Assembly: GCA_013397845.1 (NCBI GenBank)
Contig: VZTG01006071.1
Span: 1-64,000, forward strand
DNA: 64,000 bases
Direction: 5' to 3'
Source: Melanocharis versteri
Taxonomy: Eukaryota; Chordata; Aves; Passeriformes; Melanocharitidae
Shown here: one piece after another, positions 1-12,100 of the stretch
Layout: each line of letters starts with the position of its first letter
Position numbering within the stretch: position 1 is the stretch's first letter
Translations under genes and position numbers: made by a program
The notes under the pieces: generated by a model
Databases searched by the model: none
Seen by the model: the letters and a program-made list of their open reading frames with translations, nothing else
What the model was told of the DNA's origin: nothing

Positions 1-111
1 CCGAGCTGTACAGCGCCGCCGAGGCGGCCGCCCCCTCGGGCAGCGCCCGCTCCCGCGCCCTCCGGGAGCTGCAGCAGCGGCCGAGCCAGGTCAAGTACCT
101 GCGGCTGAAAG
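1..111 (+). CDS. TBC1D30: TBC1D30 exon 1 (long isoform), 5' end outside window
   Basis: Reading frame 3 gives ELYSAAEAAAPSGS followed by a Leu/Gln/Arg stretch and RPSQVKYLRLK, aligning with the human NELYS...ERPSQ...YLRQK region of the long isoform. The exon ends at a donor GTACAG starting at 112, leaving one nucleotide of a split Asp codon completed at 2496. It is extremely GC-rich (Ala/Ser/Gly/Arg coding), which is typical of this exon. The initiator lies upstream of the window. Confidence 0.9.
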
Positions 112-190
112 GTACAGCCCGCCCCGCCTGCCTGCCCCTGCCGCCGCCCCGCCGGGGCCGGGAGCTGCCCCTGCCGCCTCGCTTTCCCTC
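1..190. promoter_or_regulatory. CpG-rich island tail at upstream promoter
   Basis: This stretch is dense in CG dinucleotides (gccgccgaggcggccgcc and similar), covers exon 1 and its donor, and fades by about position 200. It is presumably the 3' edge of the CpG island of the upstream TBC1D30 promoter, most of which lies outside the window. Confidence 0.6.
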
Positions 191-3100
191 TGTGCCTGCA
201 AGGGAATCCTGCCCGAAGGTGCCCTCCGTGCCTGCGCGCACGTGCCTGTGTGTCTATGTGTCTGTATCCAGGCTTTCTGCATGGCCGTGGCTCCCAGAGG
301 CTTCCCACGTGCTGTTAGCTGAGAGCTCCTTCAGACCACGGCCTCCTGTGCTGTTCTCCCCTCTTTTGTTTCAGGTGCCCTAGGAGCAGAATTAGGGTCG
401 TCTGCTACTAGTTTCTGTGATAGACTGTCCAAGCTTTTGTGTCTGCGAGTTTGGTGCTTTTCCTCGCTTACAGTAATGAATAAATATCCAGTTTTCCTTT
501 CTTTTCCTTTCTTTTCCTTTCTTTTCCTTTCTTTTCCTTTCTTTTCCTTTCTTTTCCTTTCTTTTTCTTTTCCTTTCTTTTCCTTTCTTTTCCTTTCTTT
601 CACTCAGTCCTTATTTTCTGAATCTAGTAGGGGTGCTGCACATACAGTGTCGTAAGAGAGAGTTGTTTTTCTCAGGTCCTATTTAGTTCCACTGGACATA
701 AACTAAACTGGACAACTGTAAAGCTTATTTGGAGGTTGGCATGCCTTCGGAAAAAAAAAAAGTGTGATGAAAAATGTAAATGCTGGAGTCAATCAGAATT
801 TAAATGAAATTTTCAAAGAATTCTTATGAAAGTTAGGTAGCCTCAACAGTGCATGTTTGTGAAAGACTGAGACGTGCAACTCCAAGTTTATCCAGTGAAG
901 AGGAAAAGAGAACAAAGGCCTCTTGTCTCCTGATGTTTAATCACTTTTGCTTTTGATGAGGAAAAAACCTCATGATGACTAAATATGCCTGTTTTTCAGA
1001 GCTGTACAAACAGCTATCTGCTTCCGTGTTTGGCTTCTTAATGAGATGACACGCCATCTGATGTTACTAGGATGTAGCTCAAGTTCTTTTGTGTGTCCTT
1101 TGGCAACATGGGACTCAACAGGAAATTTTCTTGTTCAGAAATATATTTTGTGGTATTTCAATTCATTAGTTTTTCTGCCAAGTTATTTGTTTTTACAGGG
1201 ACGGCTAACTGGCACCAGTGGGAAAGAATAAAACTCACCTGACAGCTCTGGTGGTGACTGTATAAGTTAGTAGGAATGCAACTTCTTTTTTTTTCACTCT
1301 CAAAATCCATAGATATAGTTTTAAGTCACCTTGCCTGGTACAAGTGATTGGGAATTCTATCTGAGCAGCAGGTGCTAAAACAGGGTAGTGTTTATAAAAG
1401 ACAGTATTGTTTTATCAGTGGCTTTCCCCTCCTTGCAGTCATACTTTTCACTGGCCCATGGCTGATGGTCCTTTCAGCCTCATTTGTCCTTTTCTTTAAG
1501 CTCTCCAGAATTATTGAAAAAGTTTTGCCATGTGAGCTGAGCTGCTTACCATCCCACTGATAGTAGCTTTTCCTGGATGCATACTTATTTTTCTCATTAG
1601 ATCAGGGTACTGAAGAATGGATTTTTTGGATTGATTTTCTTTCCAGCATCAGGGGACAGGGGTTGCACTGAAAGTGATAGTTTGAAAACTTACTTGCAGG
1701 GGGCAGGCAGCTGTGTAGATGCTGATGGCAAGCTGTACCAGGCTGTTACAGGCAGGAGCTGAAGAGGCCAACATGTGATAGGCGAGACCCAGGATTTCAC
1801 AGGTGGGGTGAGCCTCTGAGAACAGAGCAGAGGACTCAGAAAAATTAATGGACTTAAGGCGTCTTGCCAACAACTCCCTTTCCTCGTCCTGAAGAAGCTC
1901 ACCTCACTGGGGGACAACAGGAATATTAGAACTAAGCTGAGACATTTTGATGAACTAAAGGGATCTGGTGTCACTGTGACTGACTAGTGGAGATAACTGA
2001 GGCCATGACTGAAGCCATCTAGTTGCATCTTAGTGAGAAGAATTTCCCACTTAGAGCTCATTCTGGAGCTGCATTTGTAGCTTTGCAGGCAGCTTCTTGA
2101 ACATGCTCTCTTGTCTGTTACAAATGTATATCTTGTCCATGCACAGGCAGCTTCTGGAAGGTACTGTATTTAAAATGTATCCCCTGGTTGCACTATTATA
2201 GGTATATTCTGGCTATGTCTGTCACGTTCCTAGGAGTTTATAACAGAATAATTGTTAAGATTCATACTCTGTGCAATAAATCGAAGTACTTTTGTTTAAA
2301 AGAAAATTAAAGACTTTGGCTCAGATCCTGAGAGTGTTTATAACTGGGAATTACCCCAGTCAATAGAATTTGTCATTTATAGAAAGCTTGTATTTGTAAA
2401 TGTCTGTGGGGCAAGTGCCTTTGCGTGTCAACTACAATAAGCTGTTTGTGAATGTTTTGGCCTGTACTGAAGTTGTTTTCTCTGCTTGTTGGCAGATGTT
2501 GATGAATTAACAACTATAAAACGAGAACTGAATTACAGAATTTCCGTTCAATCAGCAAAGTTGCTCCGTCTTCTGAAGCAGAAAGACAGGCTTGTACAAA
2601 AAGTCCAGAAGAACTGCGACATTGTCACAGCTTGTTTACAGGCAGTTTCCCAGAAACGCTGTAAGTACTTTCTGTGTACTAGTGTAAATAGTTTATTTCA
2701 TTAATGTGGGCAGTGTTTCATTTAAGCCCTCACACTTAATTTAAAGTCAAGAGGCCAGGCTATGCTATTCCTTAGATATGACTGGCTCCTAATGATGTCA
2801 GTAGTACCTGGAAACAGGCAAAGTTCAATTAGCTCAGCTGGGTAAACTGCTGTAGCCTCAGCTGTTAATTCTGTGTAACTCCTTTCTACCAAGTTGGTCC
2901 AAGGTGAGGAGTATTAGTAAAAACAAACCTACTTCCCTCAAAGCCCTTTATCAGCATCAATATTTTGGGGGTTTCTGAGAGAGTGCGTGGAAAGGAGAAA
3001 AATACTGTTCTTTAATTGTTTAGTCTATTTTTTCTGCACAGTGAAACCTTTTTATTTGGCTTGGCAAAGATGTCATCTTAAGATAGACTGAAGTGCTTTT

Positions 3101-6100
3101 CGGTGGTTCTTCTAAAGTAACATTGCATGTAACGTCATATGTAAGAGTAAATAGAAATTGTGCCTTTGGAAAGGACGTGTGAAAATAACCTAATGTTCCG
3201 TCTTATTTTTTTATTGACATGCAGCGTGACAGGTACAGAAATGTTCAGGTACAGTAAATAAAGCATGGTCTTTTCATAAAAATGTCTGTAGGAGTTTTGA
3301 GGTGCATGTGAAGACTTTACTAAAAGAATTTTACTGTAGTGGCATGTGCTAAGGTAGTCAAGTTAAGAGCTTGTCTATTAATGTGAAACTTATTTTTTTA
3401 AGCATGTAAAAGCATTCCTTTGTTTTACTCAAACCTGGCATGAAAGTTCTTGGCTGTCATGTACTGTATAGGCATATTTCTTCTCAGAAACTCTTTTCTT
3501 AACATCAGCTTGATAACCAAGGCCTCCATGCCACTAGTATGGAAGCATATACTATAGTCTCCATTTAAATCAGACTACTTATTTTTTCTACATATTTAGA
3601 GGATTTGACTCTAAATTCTGAATGTTTTTTTCCCCACATAGGGGAATCTTTATGTAGAGGTAGAACTGTAGTTTTCAATTAACCTTAAGTTCACATTCAG
3701 ATGTTTGAATGCTACCTTTAAGCAATCTATACAGACCAATTGCAAACAAATATTGTTTCATGAAAAGATGGAAATTCTGTCTGACCCTTTTTGAATACTG
3801 CTTGACAGATTAACTCCTATTGGTAATTTCAGTTAGTTCAGAAAATACAGGGCTGATAAATTTGATCTCTTATTTTCTGATGGAATGTATGTTATGCTTT
3901 AATCTGTTTCTACAGAGAGAAGAAAACAGGTACTGTTTAAAAAAACTGTATGCTCAAAACCGTGTTCAGTGTCTGAAAGTTCGGGATCTGTGAGTTTTGC
4001 AGCTCACACAGGGAGCCGTCCACTCCTCAGCCTTAGACCTGTGCTGGCTCTTGGTCTCTGCTGCATGCACAGAAGAGGCCTGGCCCCCTGGCAGCTTTGA
4101 GACCCCACATCTGACTTGTTTGTGCTTCAGGGCCGCCTATAGCCAGCACAGTGCCTGCAGCATTTGAACCTCAGAGTGGGTAGAGTAAATGTGGAGGAAC
4201 AGTTGCCAGGGACAACTTTTTAACTTACTGTGTTTCTCATTATGCTGCCGACCTTTGTCCGTAGTAGGTGATGCATGTTTTGCATACAAATAGGTATTAC
4301 CATAGAAAATAAAATTCACTGCAGAGTGAAATGTGTTTTGGTTGGACACGTGAATGGTCATGGCTCTGGTAAAGGAACGATAAATTGTTCTCTAGGATAT
4401 ATGATAAAATCAGTACACTGTGCTGTACTTCTAGTTTGTAAGATATATAAATGAACAGTTTCATTTTAATAATACTTTTTTACCCATATTTTAATAAAAT
4501 TTTCCAATGAAGGAAATTAGTAAGAGAGAAATCACAGTGATGACCTGATGGCAAACACAGCACATATTTCTCTTACTGTTGTGATTTTGACTTGTTTGGG
4601 GTAAGAAGATACATGTTTGTTCTGGAGCACTATGAACTATTTCAAGTCCATATTAGAAACTAAGCGGAGTGCTTTATGCACTTAATTATATCATTTGAGA
4701 AAAGCAGAATTCAGGAAAAAAATAAATCAAGGTTTTGCAGCTGTCATCTAAAGAGTATGCGGAAGACCTCTCTTCCTTTTATCTCCCTGTATTTTATATA
4801 GTGACAGCTTGCTTTCATTACTAAATATATTTTGGCTGATCAAATTGCAAATCAGAAGTTCCTTGAATCACAAATTTTGATTGATTTTAATTAAAACAAA
4901 CCCAAAAGACAACCAACAAGCAACCCAAACCAAAACCATCTATAATTTATTTAGAAGTAAAAACATCCAGCTCAATTGTAAGTCAGTCTGGCTGGAAGCA
5001 AGCAGGAATGCTTAAATCTCATTCAATATAAAATAAGCTGAAGTTACAGAAACAGAAAGGTCATTAATATTCTTTTGTATTTTTAATGAAAAAATAATTT
5101 TAGTAGAAAATTTCCCAAAGATATAAATAATTCCTGTCATAGCTCTGTCGCTATGGTAGTGCTATGTACCTATAATAACTTTAAATGGGTCTCATGCTGT
5201 GTTCAGAAAGATTCTTAGTATTCTCTCTTGTAATACCTGCTAAGAAACTATGATTAAAGTATTAATCTTCTGTTATTTGAGCATTGCTTCTGTATAGAAT
5301 TCTCTAAGATAACAATAAACATTCACTTTCTAGTTTTTCTTTTCCTTTTTCTGGTTTGATTTAATGCAGAGCCAGTAGAGGGAGACAGAATATTTTGTTT
5401 TGTGTAGAACTAGAGGTGTATCTCTGGTTTTGATAAGGATACAAAAGCCATCAACCTTCATTAAACATGAAGGGATGTGCTTTACAAATGTGGTCAGGCA
5501 AGAATTGGATGAAAAGATTTAGCATCAGGTTGGCAAATAAATGTTATTCAGAAAGGAAATATTAGTCTCCATATGTGAAATAGATGAAAAACTGTGACAA
5601 ATGGCTTTTTAATTATAACTGAGATCGTTAATTCCCACATGGTTGTCAAAGTTATTCAGGAGCTCCTGACTAAATGAACTGAATGTTTTGGAATCCAACT
5701 ACAGAAATTCAGAGGGTTATGCTTGTATTTATTAGTGGTATTTGCGATGTCTTTGAGTGCATCTTAACTGGTTAGAAAGGCAGCATGAACTGGCATCATC
5801 TGGATTTGTCCCTCGTATGTCCCTAGAGCATGGACAGTTTCCTGGTAGAAGGCTGGGCTATGAAGTCTCCTCAGTTTCTGAGAACGAGTTGCTGTCTGTA
5901 GCATCAACTTTTCTCACAGGGTATGGAACTCAGAGGAAACTGGGAAAGCACTGCCTGATGTTATTTGCACAAATTGATTAGGAAAGAACTGAGCAAGATC
6001 ACATTACCATGAGTACCTGGAAAGTGCAACTTAGACGTGCAAAAGTACTTGTACATCTATATTAAATTTCTGTTTTCTGTCTCCTCATTCCCTTCTTCCC

Positions 6101-9100
6101 TCAGTCCCACTGCATCTCTGTGTCCTGTCCCATCTTATTTTTTCCTTCCAAATGCTTTATTAGCTTTTCTTACATGACCCAGTCTTTAAATATTGGACGT
6201 CTCAGCTCTGTTCCGTTTTTGCCATCCCTGCATCTTGTCTGTCTTGCAGTGTTTACCCTAATTACTCCCTGTCCTTGGGTTTTCTTCATATTATTCCTTT
6301 GTCTCCTTCATATGTTCTTCCTTGTCTTTTTCCTGCATGTACTAATTATCCACTCGCCCATTTTCTCCATCCCTCTCTTCCCTCAACGTGGTTACAAAAC
6401 TAAGCCAGAAATTCACAATTTTTAGTTCATAGGATAGAAGTTTGGGTAAAGGTGTAAGAACAACTTTAACACAATACAGTGGGGACAAGCTAATATTGAT
6501 TTGATTGGACTTGAACTTGATAAGGTTCTTGGAGGAGAGAAAAATTTTTCACAATGAAAACAATCAGCCACTGAAATAATCTCACCAGGAAAGTGGTGGA
6601 TTCCTCAATGTTGGATGCTTTTAAGATTTGGCTGGGCAGGATGCTGGGTCATCTTGTCTAGACCATGCTTTTGTTGGGAAAAGTTAATGATCCTTGAGGT
6701 CCCTTCCAACTTGGTCTTCTGTGATTCGGTGATCGATTTCACTCTGGATTGGATGTCTTGCAACATGGGGGAAGTACTTACGTGCATATGTAACAATTCA
6801 TGTGTATCACATTTTCCTGTGACTTATTTGTCTCCTCCCACCCACTTCCCAGTAGGTTGACATACTGTTGCAGTCGTATAAATATGCTTTAACCTGGAAC
6901 ACCCCAATTGCTCTGGTTTCATTTTTTTATTTCTTTATAAAGAAATAAAAGACTTGAGTTACTCAGTGAGTATTGCTGCTATGGCAGTTTAGTGGAGGTG
7001 GGCTGAGCACTGATTAGCAAGGATTTTCTGATCCATTCTGGGTCCTGTGCTGGTTTGCCAAGAGTGAGGTAATGGAGCAGTTAGAAAAGGAGAGAACCCG
7101 TATTTGGTGATGCTGGAGCTTGGCTCAGTGGGGATGGTAGCTGTGTGCTTGGTCTGTCAGCTGCGCTGGGCCACTGGGCAGTAGTTCTTTTGATCTGGAT
7201 GGTGAAGTTCACCTGCTGGTCCCTTGGGATGGGCTTGCACAAGGGAAAATGGCTCTAGATCAAAGTATGATCTTAACTGACTTGTTCAGTGTTATCCAGC
7301 ATTATTAATAAATAGTGTGATTTTTGAAAATATTACTGAAGAGCCCTTCAAAAGAGCCACCCATAGTTGATGAATATAAAATTAAATGCCATTTGACTAA
7401 CATACTTCATTCAGCTTCAGCCAGCAAAGATTCTGGAAAATCTGAAAGCTTATTCAATTGCAATTGGAGCCTGGACTGAGAAGGATTACTTTTCTTTTAA
7501 CACTAGGTTTGCAGGAGAAGGGCTGCAAACAGCGACCTTTATTGCTGTGCATCAGGTCGTGGAGAAATGTTTCAATAAGTAGGTGTGTGTCATGTTTAGT
7601 GATTGCTAGTGTAAATTAGACTGTGTATTCTGGGTATCTGTTAGTTAGACTGGGTGAGAGTTTGGGTGTTGTCAAGCATAATTCCAGCCATGTGGAACGC
7701 AGACTGACGACTAATCACTAATGGAATAATCCCAAGGAAGTTTTAGGTAGTGAATTCCATGGTTACTTTCTTTTGATGAGCATATCATCTTGGAACTGGT
7801 CTTTGAGCAGCACAGCCAGGATGCTGGGACTTGGGGAAGTAGTTTAACAGAGCAGCGAGTCAGAAAAGTTCTGGTATATCACTGCGTACCATTTCTCTCA
7901 CAGCATATTCCTCTAGAGAGCTATCAATTTAGTACTCAGATTTAAAGTGTAATTGTGCTGCTGCTGGAATGTGAACACAGAGTTTGATCTTGCAAGTAAT
8001 GAATTTTGATGTCTTTGATCTCTTGATGAGCAGTAGCATTGGTAAGCCCTAGGGGGAGAGACCACCCCACTGCACTGTCTCCAGCCACCTCTTCAGGATG
8101 GTCTGTGCTAGCCCCAGAATGCTGACTGGTATGAGAGTCGATAGAAGCCCTTGGCAGGCTAATTAAAAATACTTAAACTGACTGCCATCTTCTCATCCTG
8201 TACAAATAAAGCTGTAGTATAAATTCTAAATTGACAAACTGTGCAGTCAGTTTCCTTACGAACCTGGCAAATAGTGTGATTTTGGAGATTTGGCACCTCT
8301 CAGAGGCCACTTTGAAGCTAATTTCAGTTTCTTAACTCCCAAGGTGAAGTAAAGTTTCTTTACTTTTCTGGTGTTGAAAAGTTAACTTTTTTCTTTCTTT
8401 TTTCCTTGGAAGAAAGAGGCTGGATTTGCTGTCTAATTTGGTCATACATCAACTGAGAAGTTCTTGTGGTCTGTGTCACTGCAGAATATCAGATTCAAAA
8501 GGTGGCAAGAATTAAGTGCTTAGAGCATTACAGAACCTGAAATCCTCACTTTTGAGGGAAATTCTGCATTAAGGATACAGCGACTAAAATATCTTGTTCC
8601 AGCATGAAATAAAACACCCACTCAAAAGAGTCAATTGCTTATGAAGCAAAATTCTGAAAGCTTGCATTTCAAACTAAAATGCTTTGTTCACATGCCTTTT
8701 TCATTTCATGTTATATAACAAGCCATTTTCAAGTAAGATGATAAAATGTTTAATCCTAAAAAGAGTCCAAATCATGCTTTTAGCATTTGGAAATCTGTTT
8801 TCATCAAAGATGACATTTTGCTGTGAAGGACTTTGCTTTCCACAAACTGGTATTTTACGACAGACCTTTCTATTAAAGTGGTTTCAACCAACTATATTAC
8901 AGAGGTCTTCCTGGGAACATGCAGCATCTCTGCAGCTCACTCCCTGGCTGCTCAGCACTGGGATTGCCAGGCTGGTTAGGGAACTGAGGAGCCTACTTGC
9001 ATTCCTTAGCCATATGTTTTCCTTCTGAGTCTGTAGAGGTTATATGAATCCTTACTTTTCTGTGTCACATACTTTCCCAACTACTTTGTCCCTAACTCTC

Positions 9101-12100
9101 ATCACTGAAGTGTCTTATGTCTACCAAAAGTACCTCCCAGCCTCCTCAGAATAAATACCATCTCATAATTGGATAAAATTTGAGCAGTTCTTGAAAATAG
9201 CTTTTATCATAGGCTCCTTCAGCTATATTCTTCAGGATTTAACTAAGCAAACTCTCTTGGTGGCTGCTTCGACCAGTGTCAGGAGCCAGAGGTAAGATTG
9301 CCTTTGTTAAAAGCACTGGGAGTCTGTTTCAAGTGACACTGGGCTGTGCTCAGTATCAGCACAGGGTATAAGACTACACCTGACTGGCACTTTTTTCTTT
9401 TAAGTGTCATTCTACTGCTGCCGTTAATAGGGAATTGTCAGCATTCGGAGCTGGGGTCACTGCTGCTGGTAAATTCCTGGGGACAGTGTGGAGCCTGCTG
9501 ACTAACAGGCCATTATGTCCTTGAGGAAGGTGCTGCGTTCTGGCTCACTGCTGCTCAGTCATTTTCCAGTTTGGTGACCTGCTGTGTCTGTAGGGGTGGG
9601 ATTTTCCTCAGAAAGGGAGATGCCAGGGGTTCAGGGCTAGGTGAAAGCTGAGCAAAATGAGCAGGTGACCTCAGGGCACTTGCCTCTGAGAGGAGAGAGC
9701 CTTCAGTTGCCTGTTCACTTCTGCCTGTTGAGCATCAAACTTGGCCCCAGATGTGCCTCACACAGAAACAGCTGGCTGCTCTGAGATGTACCAGCCCTTC
9801 ACCCCCAGGAGTGTGGTGAGACCTGGCAGACCCTGGCCAACCAGCTGTGGCATCCCACTTCTGTGTAGGCTGTGGGCCCTGTGAAATGGAGAGCCACGCT
9901 TCTGCAGCGGTTCCATCTCGCCCCACTTTGAATGCTTGCCCGGGGAGATGGCAGACGTCTGGGGTGAGGGTGTAGCAGGGCTAAATTGGCCTGTCTGAAG
10001 TGTGTTGTGCAGGTGTGTTCTGTAGTTGGCCTCAGCCTCCAAAATGAAAGGTGCACCTTGCAATGGTCACCTGAGGTAGTGAGAGAATCAGCCACTGATT
10101 ATCTAACTACCAATAGTTCTCTTTCTTTCCTCCCTCCCTTTCTCCCTCCCTTCCTCCTAAAATAGTTAAGCAGTGTTTTTTTAATGATGTAGAAACTTGA
10201 TAGGATAGTAACAGCTGAATGTGGTTACAACACAAAAAATTACTTTGCAGAACAAACATTTCATTGTTTATCATGGAACTGAACAGTACATTCAGTAAAT
10301 CATTCTGTAAGCAGTAGTCTGGCTGCTCAATCTAGGCCTGGTTTGCAACAGAAAATGCTGATTGTTTGGTATAGGGATGTACAGATCACAGAGTCATGAT
10401 CAAATTTCTTGTCCTGCAGCATTTGGTGTAGGATGTTGTAACTATCCTTTGTCAGTGTGCTAGGAGCTGTGACAGCAATGAAATTGGTCAAGTTAGTGCT
10501 ACACCCGAGGTTGTGTTTAATCTGGGTATGCATACAACTTGGAGGCTGACTGCTTAGCTGCTTCTCCGTATTTTTCTGTGTAACAGTAATCCTGTTGCTG
10601 TTGCAAAGTCGTACCTAACCTCACAGGATTAGCTTTGTAATGCATGTAGAATTTTGACTCCACTGAATTACACTTTTCATAACAGCTATGCCATGAGAAG
10701 TTGATGTATTGGAAAGTACTTGTTACATAAAACACTTCCTTAGTATTAGAAGTAGGGATTAATGCAACAGATTATTGTGTGTGTGGAGCTTTTTGGATTA
10801 CTTATCAAGCAATACTTGTAGTATTTATATACTAATTTGCCTGAAAAAAAGTGATTCTCAAACCAGTGTTCTCTTATTTCTCTGGTACTGCAGTAACTTT
10901 GGAGGGTGGGGTTTGATTAGCTCAAATTGAGGAGGCATGCTGGAGGAAGGATGCTGCTGTTTGGAGACAACAAAGTCAGAACAGCCTGTTCTCTGTCTAC
11001 AGTCCCTGTCAGTCAGTTGTGACATGAGAAATAAGTGTCAGGCACTGCTGTTCCCTCTGCTCATTTGCAGCTATTCAGATGGATACCTGATCAACAGTAA
11101 AGTTTTGTTAGTCTAATAGGTCCCTGAGAAACTGGGAAAGCATTTATTGAGTCACCTAGGGGTTATTGTGATTAAATGAGCTGAAGTGCCAGTTTCCACG
11201 GAGGTCCAGGAAGAGTGTGAAACAGCTCATCCCACTGCAGCCCAGCAGCTGCATGTCTGCCCTGCGGCAGGGTGAGTGTTGGCCATGGGGGCAGGAGTGG
11301 GGTGCAGGGCTCAGCTGGGCAAAGGGCTCAGCCTGCATGTCTGAGTGCAGTAGTGTTTGTGTGCTTTGCTGCGAGGCGTTATCAGTATCCAGGCTATAAC
11401 CTAGGAGTTCATTGCACTAACTGGCAAGTGGCAAGAAAGCTGGCTCCACAACCAGTGGTGCCAAAGGCCGTGTGGGAAGCAGTGGTGTGTGAGAAATGCA
11501 CCTGAGTGCATTCATATTTCACAAATCCTTAGACACTTCTGAACTAATGGTAGATCTGCTCCAATTCCTGCAGGTAGTAAGAGCCATGGCATCTGTGGCA
11601 AATGTTAGACAATCTAGATGTAAGGGTTTGTTTGTGTGTATAAGCTCACAGCAGGGGTGGCTGTGTGAGCTGCCTAACTGTAATATCATGTCATTTCAGT
11701 CCTTAATCTTTTTCTGACAAGCTTTTGGATGTGGAAACAGCCTGAGAGAAAAAGTTCTGTTGTTAGATTGTATGCATAGTCTTTTACACTTGTCTAGCTG
11801 AGCACTGCCTTCTCTTTTGTTCTGCTGGGGGTTACACTTCTATACAAGAAACAGTGCTGTTCTTTTCCCTACTGAAAAGCTCTTTTCTAAAAAAAAACAA
11901 ACTAAAAACCCCAACCCCAAATATTGTGAGATTGTAGGAGGGTTAATGGGGCCTCAGTGAAAATACCCAACAGGGTATATGGCCTTCAAGTAACACAGAT
12001 TCATTTTATCTCCGAGTGGTACACGCTAAACATTCTTTGGTAGCATTAGCCTTTGAAGAGAAGATTTCCTGGATACTGAAGATCAAATGGAGGATAACAG

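Noticed and set aside
331..603. Lys/Glu/Arg-repeat minus-strand frame
   Set aside because: Translation of the decamer microsatellite; no gene evidence.
10065..10090. let-7-like word (tgaggtagtgagag)
   Set aside because: Only the seed-like start matches. There is no complementary arm at precursor distance.
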